From Actinomadura opuntiae (GTDB lineage: Bacteria > Actinomycetota > Actinomycetes > Streptosporangiales > Streptosporangiaceae): a stretch of 64,000 nucleotides of DNA. The stretch lies in the NCBI RefSeq assembly GCF_030283205.1, contig NZ_JASNWF010000003.1, forward strand, positions 434,001-498,000, written 5' to 3'. Below, piece by piece: positions 17,939-26,441 of this stretch. Position numbers and translations under genes: made by a program. The notes beneath the pieces were generated by a model. The model saw only the letters and a list, made by a program, of their open reading frames with translations. It was not told the DNA's origin and made no database searches. Numbering within the stretch: the first letter of the stretch is position 1; each line of letters begins with the position of its first letter.

Positions 17939-18826
17939 TCAGTCCCATTCCCAGCGGATGCCGTGCACTCCGGGCCGCACCTCCATCACGGCCACGTGGA
18001 CGGCGCGCCAGCCGGACAGCCGCAGCTCCTCCATGTCCGCCGCGGGCGTCACAGTGTTCGGCTGCCACACACGCAGGCAGCGGGCCGGGAGAGCGTCCGG
18101 CTCGAAATGGACGTGCAGCAGGTACATGTGCATGGGGTGGCGGAACCACCGCTGGTAGAAGGTCGCCTCGGGGCCGCCGCGGCTGTAGCCGAACTCGTAG
18201 TCGACCATGTACGTCTCGCCGCGCCGCAGCGGGTAATCGAACAGCAGCTCGGCGGCGGTGACCCCGGTGTCCGGGTCGGTGCGCACCTGGCCGAGGCGGC
18301 AGTGGGACGCCCGCCGGATGTCGGGCAGCATCTCCTTCTCGCAGTAGTACACGGCCACGTGCCGGTCGACGCCGTCGGTGCGCGCCTGGAACACCACCCG
18401 CGTGCGCACCGACCGCTCGTCCCGGTCGGCGCCGACGCGGACGGTCTCGTCGCAGCTCAGCCAGCGCAGCTGACCGTCCACGGGATTGCGGATCTGGCCG
18501 AGCAGCCGGTCGACGCTGGCGTGCACCTGGCTGACGTCGCGGTACGACAGCGCGCCGGGCACGTTGTGGGCCCACCGTCCGCGCGGGCGGCGCGGCCCCA
18601 GCAGCGCGGTCAGCGAGTCGGGCGGGACCTCGAGGATCTCTTCGAGCGCCCGGACGGCGGACAGCGACCGGGACCGCTCCGGACGGCACCGGCCTCGCTG
18701 CCAGTTGCTGAGGCTCGCGACGCTGACGTGGATCCCGCGTTCGGCGAGCCTGACATGGAGCCGTTCCAGGCCCAGCCCGCGCGCCTGGATCGCCGTCCGC
18801 AACGCGCCGTCGAACGAATCCGCCAT
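17939..18826 (-). CDS. XRE-type helix-turn-helix regulator with a large C-terminal domain
   Basis: 295 residues. The first 70 hold a helix-turn-helix (LAERGIHVSVASLSNWQRGR). The remaining 220 residues are beta-rich and of a kind seen in actinobacterial regulators of unknown ligand, with no enzymatic motif. AGGAGG lies 8 bases before the ATG. No operator is obvious. It stands alone between the papain-like protease and the DNA ligase gene, so its targets cannot be guessed. Confidence 0.85.
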   Translation of the reverse strand: MADSFDGALRTAIQARGLGLERLHVRLAERGIHVSVASLSNWQRGRCRPERSRSLSAVRALEEILEVPPDSLTALLGPRRPRGRWAHNVPGALSYRDVSQVHASVDRLLGQIRNPVDGQLRWLSCDETVRVGADRDERSVRTRVVFQARTDGVDRHVAVYYCEKEMLPDIRRASHCRLGQVRTDPDTGVTAAELLFDYPLRRGETYMVDYEFGYSRGGPEATFYQRWFRHPMHMYLLHVHFEPDALPARCLRVWQPNTVTPAADMEELRLSGWRAVHVAVMEVRPGVHGIRWEWD

Positions 18827-18942
18827 CGCCGGATCCTCCTGAGGGGAGCACCTGCCCGACGACTGGGGATCGTCGAGGGCCAGGAGTCATCAGGAACGTA
18901 CTGACTCGGTGTCCAAGAGTCCAGAAGGGCGGTCCGGGGCGG

Positions 18943-20934
18943 TCAGACGACGCCGGCTTCGGCCAGCCAGCGCCAGAGTTCGTCCTGGTGGACGACCGTG
19001 ACGCCGAGCTTCTCGGCCTTGCCGGTCTTCGCGGCGCCGACGTTGTCGCCGGCGAGGAGGTAGTCGGTGCTGGCCGAGACCGACGAGGCGGTCGTCGCGG
19101 CCGCCTGCTCGACCAGGCGCGTGACGTCCGGCCGGCTGATCTTCGCGCCGGAGCGCGGGTCGGTGAACGCACCGGTGATCACGACCGACTTCCCCTTGAG
19201 CGGCGAGTCGCCCGCGGCCGCCGCGTCGACCGGCCGGTCCTCGTCCAGGACGTCGAGGTCAACGCCGCGCTCGCGCAGCGCCGCGATCTCCTCCTGGACG
19301 TCCGCGCGGGCGAAGAAGGCGACGATGCTCTCGGCGGCCTTCGGTCCGATGTCGCGGATCGCCACCAGGTCGTCGACCGACGCCGCCGCGACGTCCTCGA
19401 TGCGCTCGTAGCCGGCCAGGCACAGGCGCTTGGCCGTGCCCTCGGACGCCATCGGGATCGCCAGCCCGATCAGCGCACGCCGCAGCCCCATGCCCTTCGA
19501 GGACGCGATCGAGTCGACCATGTTCCTGGCGCTGACCTCGCCCATCCGCTCGTAGCCGAGCAGCCGGTCGGCCGTCAGGTCGTAGAAGTCGCTGCGGCGT
19601 TTGAGCACCCCGTCCTCGGCGAGCTTCTCGATCCAGACGTCGCCGACGCCCTCCATGTCGGCCGCCTGGCGCGACGCCCAGTGCATCAGGCGGCGCGTCG
19701 CCTGCGCCGGGCACTGCAGGTTCAGGCACCAGCGCTCCTCGCCGGTGCCGCGGACCTCCAGCTCCGAACCGCACGACGGGCAGTGCGCCGGCGGGACGAT
19801 CTCGATCTCGCTCCCGTCGCGCCGCTCCGGCAACGAGCGGCCCGCGAACGGGATCACGTCGCCGCGCCGCACGACCGCGACCGTGTCGCCGATCCGCAGG
19901 TCGCGTTCGCGGATCAGCCGCGGGTTGTGCAGGGTGATGTTCTCCACCGTCACGCCGCCGACGAACACCGGCGCGACCTTCGCGCGCGGCGGGACGCGGC
20001 CGATCTTGCCGACCGGCCACTCGACCGACAGCAGCGTCGTCAGCTTCTCCTCCGGCGGGTACTTGAACGCGATCGCCCCGCGCGGCTCGGCGCTGTTGAA
20101 GCCCGCCGCGTCGAACGCCGCCGGCTCGTGCAGCCGCACGACCGCGCCGTCGATGTCGTAGTCCAGACCGTCGCGGCGGCCGCCGATCTCCTCGATCGCC
20201 CCCACCACCTCCTCGGCGGTGGTGCACACGTACTGGGCGACCGGCTCGAATCCCGCGGGGATGTCCAGCGCGACGCCTTCGCGGTCGGCGCCGAACGCGA
20301 AGAACCGCAGCAGCCGCTTGGCCTTCGCGGCCGCCTCTGGGTCCTTCAACACCAGCGTCCCGGCGGCGCCCGACCGCGGGTTGGTCAGCGTCTTGTCCGG
20401 GTGCGCCTCGTTGTAGGCGGCCCACACCGACCGCAGCATCACCGCCTCGCCACGGACCTCGACGCGTCCGGGCGCCTCGATCTCGGTCGGCAATCCCGGA
20501 ATCACGTGCCGCACCTTCTCGGTCACCAGCTCGCCGACCGCGCCGGTGCCGCGCGTGGCCACGTAGTCGAGCCTTCCGTCGGTGTAGACGATGCTGAGCG
20601 AAAGTCCGTCGAGCTTCTCCGACACGCGGAAGACCTGGCCGCCGAAGCGCTCGCAGAACGTGCGGACCTGCTCCTCGCTCGTCGCCTTCGCCAGCGAGAG
20701 CATCGGGCGCGCGTGCCGCACGGTCGGGCCGGTCAGCTCCGCCGGCGCGTTGACCCTGCCGAGCGGGCTGTCGGCCGGTTCGAGCTCGGGATGCTCGGCG
20801 ACGAGCGCCGCCAGCTCGTCCTTCAGCGCGTCGTAGTCGGCGTCCGGCAGCGGGCTGTCGCCGGTGCCGTAGTACAGGTCGTTCAGCCGCTTGACCTCGG
20901 CGGTCAGCTCCGCGATGCGCTCTTCAACGTCCAC
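18943..20934 (-). CDS. NAD-dependent DNA ligase, divergent LigA paralogue
   Basis: 663 residues from GTG at 20934; the frame stays open upstream but that part is a Pro-rich translation of a tandem repeat. LigA domains occur in order: Ia (YYGTGDSPLPDADYDAL, HPEL), adenylation with Lys107 in SEKLDG, OB fold, four-Cys zinc finger (CPSCGSELEV, then CLNLQC), helix-hairpin-helix (VAIRDIGPKAAESIV) and BRCT at about 590-663. Several core motifs differ from standard LigA: TRGTGAVGELVT for TRGDGxxGEDVT and NPRSGAAGTLV for NPRNAAAGSLR. It joins nicks using NAD; the divergence suggests an accessory ligase. The start codon is the least certain point. Confidence 0.88.
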   Translation of the reverse strand: MDVEERIAELTAEVKRLNDLYYGTGDSPLPDADYDALKDELAALVAEHPELEPADSPLGRVNAPAELTGPTVRHARPMLSLAKATSEEQVRTFCERFGGQVFRVSEKLDGLSLSIVYTDGRLDYVATRGTGAVGELVTEKVRHVIPGLPTEIEAPGRVEVRGEAVMLRSVWAAYNEAHPDKTLTNPRSGAAGTLVLKDPEAAAKAKRLLRFFAFGADREGVALDIPAGFEPVAQYVCTTAEEVVGAIEEIGGRRDGLDYDIDGAVVRLHEPAAFDAAGFNSAEPRGAIAFKYPPEEKLTTLLSVEWPVGKIGRVPPRAKVAPVFVGGVTVENITLHNPRLIRERDLRIGDTVAVVRRGDVIPFAGRSLPERRDGSEIEIVPPAHCPSCGSELEVRGTGEERWCLNLQCPAQATRRLMHWASRQAADMEGVGDVWIEKLAEDGVLKRRSDFYDLTADRLLGYERMGEVSARNMVDSIASSKGMGLRRALIGLAIPMASEGTAKRLCLAGYERIEDVAAASVDDLVAIRDIGPKAAESIVAFFARADVQEEIAALRERGVDLDVLDEDRPVDAAAAGDSPLKGKSVVITGAFTDPRSGAKISRPDVTRLVEQAAATTASSVSASTDYLLAGDNVGAAKTGKAEKLGVTVVHQDELWRWLAEAGVV

Positions 20935-20990
20935 TCCTCGATTAAAGGCGATGCCACCGACAATGTCCGCCCCGCCCGGCGGCTGGTGGA

Positions 20991-21023
20991 GGGGGAGGTC
21001 GGGAGGGGGAGGTCGGGAGGGGG
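20991..21023. repeat. G-rich 14-bp tandem repeat upstream of the ligase gene
   Basis: GGGGGAGGTCGGGA occurs twice in full, followed by GGGGG. The G runs could form a quadruplex on the plus strand. It lies in the 349-bp spacer 20935-21283, which also carries a palindrome at 21078-21090 and no gene. Confidence 0.7.
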
Positions 21024-21077
21024 TGGCCGGTGGAGGAGGCTTGCGTCTCCTTGGGCCGGTTACCGGCGCCAATGCCT

Positions 21078-21090
21078 TTGCACAGTGCAA
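21078..21090. promoter_or_regulatory. Palindrome TTGCACAGTGCAA, first of two copies
   Basis: Perfect 6-bp arms TTGCAC/GTGCAA around one base. A copy differing at one position lies at 22131-22143. The two bracket the DUF3040-like and recombinase-domain genes. It could be an operator or a recombination site. Confidence 0.5.
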
Positions 21091-21283
21091 TGGTTGCCCT
21101 ATCTTTGGGCCTCATGAGACAGGGCGGCAGGTCACCGTCTGCTCGGCGTGCGGATGCTCGGCGGGTGAGCGCACCGGCACGCTGGACGGCCGCGTGCCGT
21201 TCGGCGGCACCGGCACATCGGCGGCCGGGCCGGGCCGGCGCCCGGCCGGCGGCATCTCCACCCCAAGCGAAGGCGCATCGCTC

Positions 21284-21601
21284 ATGAGCCTGTCCATCCG
21301 TGAACGCCTCATCCTGCGCAGGATCGAACGGGAGCTGCGGTCCCGCGATCCCGGGCTGGCCGCACTGCTCGAGGGGCATGGAGCCGGGGCACCGGCCGTG
21401 GTCGCGTCGCCGCAGGAGCTGCCCGCTTGGTGGCTGATGGGGTTCGCGCTCTGCGTCATCGCGGCGGTCGTGCTGCTCGGCCGCTACTCACCGGTGCCGC
21501 CGGGCACCTGGTACCCGCCGTCGGCGCCGGACAGCCCCGCCGCCCCGGTCGGCCCGGCCGGGCAGCGGCAGGCGCCGACGCTGCAGCTCCATCCCGGCTG
21601 A
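21284..21601 (+). CDS. Small DUF3040-like membrane protein
   Basis: 105 residues. The N-terminus LSIRERLILRRIERELRSRD and the following PGLAALL match the pattern of the actinobacterial DUF3040 family. One predicted membrane helix lies at about 47-66, followed by a Pro-rich tail. DUF3040 proteins have no established function. Only a weak ribosome site (GAAGG, 12 bases upstream) is seen. It converges with the recombinase-domain gene. Confidence 0.7.
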   Translation: MSLSIRERLILRRIERELRSRDPGLAALLEGHGAGAPAVVASPQELPAWWLMGFALCVIAAVVLLGRYSPVPPGTWYPPSAPDSPAAPVGPAGQRQAPTLQLHPG

Positions 21602-21621
21602 CACCGGCCCGCAGCGGGACG

Positions 21622-22131
21622 TCAGCTGACCGCCTGGAGGCAACTGGCGAACACTCCGTGGCAGGGCTCGATGGCGCACAGCAGGAGCCCGAACGCCGGA
21701 TAGCCCGCGGACGGGCCGCTCGGCCCTTCGAGCGCCCGCTGCGCGTTGAAGAACAGCTGTTCGGGCACCAGCGGCGCCCACGCCACCCGCTCATCCTCGT
21801 CCACGTTGGGTTTGCCGATGTAGGCCGGATTGCGGGCGATGTCGTTCACGACGGACCACGACCAGCGGGGGCCGCCGCGGGGCGCCGGCACGCCGCGCCC
21901 CTCCAGCTCGCGGATGATCTGCGGGATCGCCTGCCCCTGGGCGACCCGGCTGATGATCTCGCGCACGACGCCGGCCTGCGGTTCCATCGGCAGCTGTGTC
22001 ACGTACCGCCCCTGCGCATCGCGGATGCGGCGGTACCCGTACGGCACCTGCCGGCCTCTTCTACGCGCCAACGCGTCCCCCCTCGCTGCGTGTAGACGCG
22101 GTTGCGTCGCAGCCAGCGTTTCCCAATCCAT
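21622..22131 (-). CDS. Orphan recombinase-domain protein (large serine recombinase fragment)
   Basis: 169 residues from ATG 22131 (TTG at 22143 is possible). It matches the DNA-binding recombinase domain of large serine recombinases: RRRGRQVPYGYRRIRD, VVREIISRVAQGQAIPQIIR, RGVPAPRGGPRWSWSVVNDI, ARNPAYIG. The N-terminal catalytic resolvase domain with its Ser nucleophile is absent, and so is the zinc-ribbon region. It is either a remnant of an integrase or a stand-alone DNA-binding protein. A palindrome covers its start codon, which fits self-regulation. Confidence 0.75.
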   Translation of the reverse strand: MDWETLAATQPRLHAARGDALARRRGRQVPYGYRRIRDAQGRYVTQLPMEPQAGVVREIISRVAQGQAIPQIIRELEGRGVPAPRGGPRWSWSVVNDIARNPAYIGKPNVDEDERVAWAPLVPEQLFFNAQRALEGPSGPSAGYPAFGLLLCAIEPCHGVFASCLQAVS

Positions 22132-22143
22132 TGCATAGTGCAA
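22131..22143. promoter_or_regulatory. Palindrome TTGCATAGTGCAA, second copy
   Basis: One base different from the site at 21078-21090. With the next three bases the two form inverted 16-mers (CCATTGCA..GTGCAA) that differ only at two central positions. It overlaps the start region of the recombinase-domain gene. Confidence 0.5.
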
Positions 22144-22197
22144 CAGAGCACCGCGAAGGCGATCGGCACGGGTCCGGCGCTCCGGCCGTGGCCGGTC

Positions 22198-22692
22198 TCA
22201 GTTCCAGCCGAGCGGGACGGCGTCGGAGACCGGCGGTTCTCCCCCGGCCTCGGCGAACGCGCGCAGGGCCGCGACCAGGGCGCGGCGCTCGCCCGAGGGC
22301 ATGCGGGAGACGATGCCGGCGATGTCGGAGCGCCGCCGGGCGGTCACCTGGTCGACCACGGCGCGACCGGCGCCGGTGAGCTCGATGCGGATCTCGCGGC
22401 CGCTCTCGGCGCTGGCCCGCCGGGCGACGAGGCCCGCGGCGACCAGCCGGTCGACCATGCGCAGGGCGGTCGAGGGATTGACGTCGAGGCGTCCGGCGAG
22501 GGTCACCAGCTTCGCCGGCCCCTGCGAGGCCAGCACCACCAGCAGCCGGAACTGCGGCAGCGTCACCTTGTCCTCCACCGCCGCCAGTGACCGCGCCGAG
22601 ACCGCGACCAGCAGCCGCGAGGCGGTGAGCATCGCCGAGGTCAGCTCGTCGACGTCGCCGGCGCCCGCCCCACTGCCCTCGATCACGACCAC
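22198..22692 (-). CDS. MarR-family regulator
   Basis: 164 residues. The winged helix-turn-helix is clear: LPQFRLLVVLASQGPAKL, LAGRLDVNPSTALRMVDRL, then the wing with RRASAESGREIRIELTGAG. Starts are GTG at 22692 or 22686, with a weak ribosome site. It has no obvious target; the nearest genes are the SGNH hydrolase (divergent) and the recombinase-domain gene (same direction, 66 bp downstream). Confidence 0.9.
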   Translation of the reverse strand: MVVIEGSGAGAGDVDELTSAMLTASRLLVAVSARSLAAVEDKVTLPQFRLLVVLASQGPAKLVTLAGRLDVNPSTALRMVDRLVAAGLVARRASAESGREIRIELTGAGRAVVDQVTARRRSDIAGIVSRMPSGERRALVAALRAFAEAGGEPPVSDAVPLGWN

Positions 22693-22916
22693 TTTCTACC
22701 CCGCCTCAAGCGGCCACGCCAAACCCCGCCGATCTCCTGTCTTCGCCCTGCACGCCGGGCATCTCTCCCACCTCGAGGCGCCCTGCTCCGTGCCCCCGCG
22801 CGACCGCCGGGAAACCCCGCACCACCGGCCCGGCGGCCCGGTAAAGGGAGGGTGAATCATGCGCGCCCGAGAGGGGAAGGAGTGCTACGCCTCATCCCCT
22901 ACAAGAGACCCGAGAG

Positions 22917-24362
22917 ATGCAGCTGATCAAGTCCGGTAAGGATCGGACGGTGACCGGCCGCCCCGGGCCGGCCGGCTGGCGCCGCCGGCTCAGGATCCTC
23001 CTCAACGCGGTGGTCTTCCTGTTCCTCTGCGGCCTGTCCCTCTGGCTGGCCGTGCTCGTCACCCCCATGCAGACGGTCGACGCGGCCGGGCAGACCGTCC
23101 AGGTCGGCGCCGCGTCCCCCCGCCTGTCCGGTTCCGGCCCGGGGGAGGTGGACCTGTTCGGGCAGACGATCTCGACGCGCCCGCAGTTCAGCGGCCCCAT
23201 CCGGCCCCGGCTCAAACTCACCCACATCACCCTCAACGCGCAGGTCAACCAGTTCGCCCGGGACGGTGACCACGGCACCCTGAAACTCAGCGCCCGCCTG
23301 ACCGGCGGATGGCGCCGGTACCTGCTCTGGGAGACGCTGATCGCGGCCGGCTTCTCGGCGCTGCTGCTGGCGGCGGCGACGGGCTGGCAGCGCTGGCCGA
23401 GCGGGACGAAGGTCAAGGTGCTGGCGGCGGGCGTGGTGTGCGTGCTCGGCGCGAACTCCCTCTGCGTGTACCTGCTGGCGTCCAGCACGCCGAAGGTCCT
23501 GAAGAACGTCGACTCGGTCGAGGACCTCGTGGGGCGGGCGCCGTCCTCCCCCGTCCGCCCGGCGCGAGGCCCGGCCCTCGACGACGTGAACGCCGTCGTC
23601 ATCGGCGACTCCACGGCCGCCGCCATCGGCAACCCCCTCGTGGACGACCCGAACGCGCTCGACCGGGCGTGCAAGCGCAGCCGCGACTCCTACGCCGTCT
23701 ACCTCGCGCAGACCAACCGGTGGAACGTGCTGAACCTGGCCTGCAGCGGCGCCACCGTCACGGCCGGCGTCCTCGACGTCCAGAACGTCGGCGACCAGGT
23801 CGCTCCGCCGCAGCTGGCGGTCGCCCAGCGGGCGATGAAGGCCTCCGTGGTCATCGTCAGCATCGGCGCCAACGATGTGCGCTGGGCCGAGATGACCAAG
23901 CTCTGCCTCGCCGCGAAGGCCTGCGACGACCGGGCCTCCACCGCCTACTACCAGCAGCAGCTGGACGCCTTCGCCAAGGACTACTACGACCTGCTCGGGC
24001 AGTTGAAGCAGCTGCCGCAGCAACCGACCGTCCTGATCAACCAGTACTACGACCCGTTCGGCCAGGACGTCGGCTGCCTGAAGTCGCAGGGCGTCAACCA
24101 GAGGATGGCCGACGCGCTCCGGAGCCGCCTGGCGGACATGAACACCCTGCTGGACAAGGGCGCCCGCGCCTTCGGATACCGCTCGGTACCGCAGCACTTC
24201 TCCGGTCACGGCCTCTGCTCGCAGCGCCCGTTCGTCCAGGGCACGGGCGCCGAGGCGCCGCTGCATCCCACGGCCGCCGGGGAGCTGGCCATCGCGCTCG
24301 CCGACCAGCAGGCCCTGGCCTCGCCCGCCCCGCAGGCCGCACCGGCCTCGCCCAACCCCTGA
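22917..24362 (+). CDS. Membrane-anchored SGNH/GDSL-family hydrolase
   Basis: 481 residues. Predicted helices at about 28-48, 140-160 and 165-190 place the C-terminal half outside the cell. The SGNH blocks are present: block I VVIGDSTAAAIG (Ser near 231), block III Asn in SIGANDVRW (about 316), and block V HPTAAG with Asp replaced by the common xxH variant (about 449). It probably removes acyl or acetyl groups from a cell-surface or extracellular ester. Two Cys pairs in the outer domain may form disulfides. No operon partner is seen. Confidence 0.85.
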   Translation: MQLIKSGKDRTVTGRPGPAGWRRRLRILLNAVVFLFLCGLSLWLAVLVTPMQTVDAAGQTVQVGAASPRLSGSGPGEVDLFGQTISTRPQFSGPIRPRLKLTHITLNAQVNQFARDGDHGTLKLSARLTGGWRRYLLWETLIAAGFSALLLAAATGWQRWPSGTKVKVLAAGVVCVLGANSLCVYLLASSTPKVLKNVDSVEDLVGRAPSSPVRPARGPALDDVNAVVIGDSTAAAIGNPLVDDPNALDRACKRSRDSYAVYLAQTNRWNVLNLACSGATVTAGVLDVQNVGDQVAPPQLAVAQRAMKASVVIVSIGANDVRWAEMTKLCLAAKACDDRASTAYYQQQLDAFAKDYYDLLGQLKQLPQQPTVLINQYYDPFGQDVGCLKSQGVNQRMADALRSRLADMNTLLDKGARAFGYRSVPQHFSGHGLCSQRPFVQGTGAEAPLHPTAAGELAIALADQQALASPAPQAAPASPNP

Positions 24363-24385
24363 CCGGCCTGCGCGCGGGCGCGGAG

Positions 24386-25198
24386 TCAGATGGTGAAGGC
24401 CAGGTTGTCCACGACGCGGCGGCCGAGTTCCCGGTCCCCGCCGACGTCGACGGAGCCGGACGGGGCGGGACGGCCGCCGCACAACCGCAGGAACAGCGTC
24501 GACGGCAGGCGCAGCGTCGTGGTCGCCGGTTCGGTCGGGGCGGGGACCAGCCGTGCGCGGCCGTCGACCTTGACGGCCACCGTCCGCCGGACGGGTCCGG
24601 TGAGGTCGATGACGACGGTGCTGCCGTCGGGGGCCGCGGCGCGCTTGCCGACCACGTACCCCATGACGCGGCCCGCCTCGTCGAGCGCCGCCTCGGCGGC
24701 CGGGCCGTCCTCGTTGCCGGGCCTGCCGACGGCGGCGCGGACGTCCTGCTCGTGCATGTAGCAGTCGTAGATCCGGATCTGCATGAACCTGCCGTAGGTC
24801 GCCTGGCCGGCGGGAGTCCAGCTCGGCGCGGCGAAGTCCGCGTCGGTCATCCGGGCGAGCTTCCCGGCCCGGCGGGCGGTGACGTCGCGGAACCGCGCCA
24901 GCATCGCGGCGGGCTTCTCCTCGCGCAGCGCCGCGACCCACTGCTCGTTGAAGGCCGCGACGTCGTTGCGGACGTGGGGCAGCGCCGCGACGTCGACACC
25001 GGGGTCGGGCGTCGGGTCGCCGGCGAGCATCGCCTCGGTCCCGATCAGGTGGGCGACGACGTCGGTCACCCGCCAGCCGGGCAGGCAGGTCGGGCTCTCC
25101 CATTCCTCGTCGGACAGGCCGGCCAGCAGCCGGTCGAGGGCCTCCCACTCGCCGACGAGGACATCGGTCACCTGCTTCCTGCCGGGATCCTGCGTCAT
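24386..25198 (-). CDS. Maleylpyruvate isomerase-family (mycothiol-dependent type) enzyme
   Basis: 270 residues. The N-terminal DinB-like helical bundle carries the metal-binding pattern of this family: PGWRVTDVVAHLIGTE near residue 42-55 and YDCYMHEQDVR near 145. The C-terminal domain (about 165-270) is the small beta domain often fused to it. Many actinobacterial members are annotated as mycothiol-dependent but few have been tested. A tetR gene lies 53 bp further along the same strand and is probably co-transcribed upstream. Confidence 0.85.
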   Translation of the reverse strand: MTQDPGRKQVTDVLVGEWEALDRLLAGLSDEEWESPTCLPGWRVTDVVAHLIGTEAMLAGDPTPDPGVDVAALPHVRNDVAAFNEQWVAALREEKPAAMLARFRDVTARRAGKLARMTDADFAAPSWTPAGQATYGRFMQIRIYDCYMHEQDVRAAVGRPGNEDGPAAEAALDEAGRVMGYVVGKRAAAPDGSTVVIDLTGPVRRTVAVKVDGRARLVPAPTEPATTTLRLPSTLFLRLCGGRPAPSGSVDVGGDRELGRRVVDNLAFTI

Positions 25199-25250
25199 GC
25201 CTGGCCGCCTTTCCGGGGGGTCGTCGGGGAACTCGATCGCTTCGCCGCGG

Positions 25251-25868
25251 TCATGCCGGCTCCCGGAGATGAGCGGCGATCACCTGGTGGAGCGCCCGGG
25301 GGATCTGCGCCGCGTCCGACCGGCCGGTCTTGGCGAGCAGGATCATGCCCTGGAACTGGGCCACGAGGATCTTGGCCAGGAGGTCGGGGTCGGTTCCGTC
25401 CCGCAGCGCGCCCTGGCCGGCCGCCGCGCGGCACAGCGCCGCGAGGCGCCGCTCCCATTCGGCGAAGACCGCGGCGAGGTGCCCGCGCAGGACGTCGTCG
25501 GTGGTGGCCAGCTCGGCGGCGAGGTTCCCGAACGGGCAGCCGACGACCCGCCCGAACCGGGCCTCGAACCCGGCCTGGATCTCCCCCACCGCGTCGGCCA
25601 TCGCGTGCAGCCGCGCGGCCACGTTCTCCGCGCCGTCGCGCGCCGTCCCGGCGGCTTCGTCGAGCCGCGCCCACAGGGCGGCGGCGTGCAGGTCGACGAC
25701 CGCCTTGGCCAGGTCGGACTTGCCGGGGAAGAAGTGGTAGAAGCTGCCCCGTCGCACGTCGGCGGCCGAGCACAGCTCCTCCACTCCCACCGACTGGTAG
25801 CTGCGGGTCAGGAACAGCCGCGCGGCGCTCCTGACCAACCGCCCGCGCGCGTCACTCGTCCGGGGCAC
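25251..25868 (-). CDS. TetR-family regulator
   Basis: 205 residues from GTG at 25868. Helix-turn-helix at about 25-50 (VEELCSAADVRRGSFYHFFPGKSDLA). A TTG at 25904 keeps the frame open but lies inside the palindrome at 25889-25904, so I prefer the GTG. The ligand domain resembles regulators with an FxxVVGCPFGNLAAE stretch, common in AcrR-like proteins that govern reductase or hydrolase genes. It probably controls the downstream maleylpyruvate isomerase-like gene and itself. Confidence 0.88.
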   Translation of the reverse strand: MPRTSDARGRLVRSAARLFLTRSYQSVGVEELCSAADVRRGSFYHFFPGKSDLAKAVVDLHAAALWARLDEAAGTARDGAENVAARLHAMADAVGEIQAGFEARFGRVVGCPFGNLAAELATTDDVLRGHLAAVFAEWERRLAALCRAAAGQGALRDGTDPDLLAKILVAQFQGMILLAKTGRSDAAQIPRALHQVIAAHLREPA

Positions 25869-25888
25869 GGCCTCACGGTCCCCGATAG

Positions 25889-25904
25889 TTGACCGGTCTG
25901 TCAA
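25889..25904. promoter_or_regulatory. TetR-type operator TTGAC-N6-GTCAA
   Basis: TTGACCGGTCTGTCAA, perfect 5-bp arms, 20 bp upstream of the preferred tetR GTG and in the divergent spacer toward the marR gene. Confidence 0.65.
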
Positions 25905-25964
25905 GTATCCGGGGACGCCGGAGGGTACCGGCCCGGAGGCCCGGCTTGCCGAGTTACATCAAAC

Positions 25965-25980
25965 TTCGATATAAATCGAG
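25965..25980. promoter_or_regulatory. Candidate MarR operator
   Basis: TTCGAT-ATAA-ATCGAG, one mismatch between arms, immediately before the marR GTG in an unusually AT-rich patch. It suits autorepression. Confidence 0.55.
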
Positions 25981-25981
25981 G

Positions 25982-26434
25982 GTGGCGTCGACTCCTCCGC
26001 CGGACGGCGGGCTGGACGTCGATGAGCTGGCCTCCGCGATCGTGGACTTCAACGGCCACTTCATCCGGCTTCCGGCCGTCCGCAGGCTCAACTTCTCGGC
26101 CCTGTCCGTCCTGCACACGCTGGCGCGGAGCGGTCCGCTGCGGCTGACCGACCTGCTCGCCACCGAGCAGCTCAAGCAGCCCGCGCTCACCAGCCTGGTG
26201 GGGAGGCTGGCGGCGGACGGGCTGGTGGCGCGCCGCGCCGATCCGAGCGACGGGCGCGCCGTCCTGCTCTCGCTCACCGAGGAGGGCGAGCGGATCGTCC
26301 GGGCGCGGCACGCGGACCGGGTCGCGCGGCTCGCGCGCCTCGTGGCGCACCTGGACGAGCGCGAACGCCGCGCGCTCGCCGACGTCGTGCCGGTGCTGGT
26401 GCGGCTGGCCGAGATCGCGGCGAACGAAGACTAG
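25982..26434 (+). CDS. MarR-family regulator, first gene of the epoxide hydrolase operon
   Basis: 150 residues from GTG at 25982; the frame is open further upstream but that part covers two palindromes. Winged helix-turn-helix: FSALSVLHTLARSGPLRL, TEQLKQPALTSLVGRL, wing RRADPSDGRAVLLSLTEEG. Its stop TAG overlaps the AGGAGA ribosome site of the epoxide hydrolase gene, so the two are translated together and it probably controls that enzyme. Confidence 0.9.
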   Translation: MASTPPPDGGLDVDELASAIVDFNGHFIRLPAVRRLNFSALSVLHTLARSGPLRLTDLLATEQLKQPALTSLVGRLAADGLVARRADPSDGRAVLLSLTEEGERIVRARHADRVARLARLVAHLDERERRALADVVPVLVRLAEIAANED

Positions 26435-26441
26435 GAGAAAC

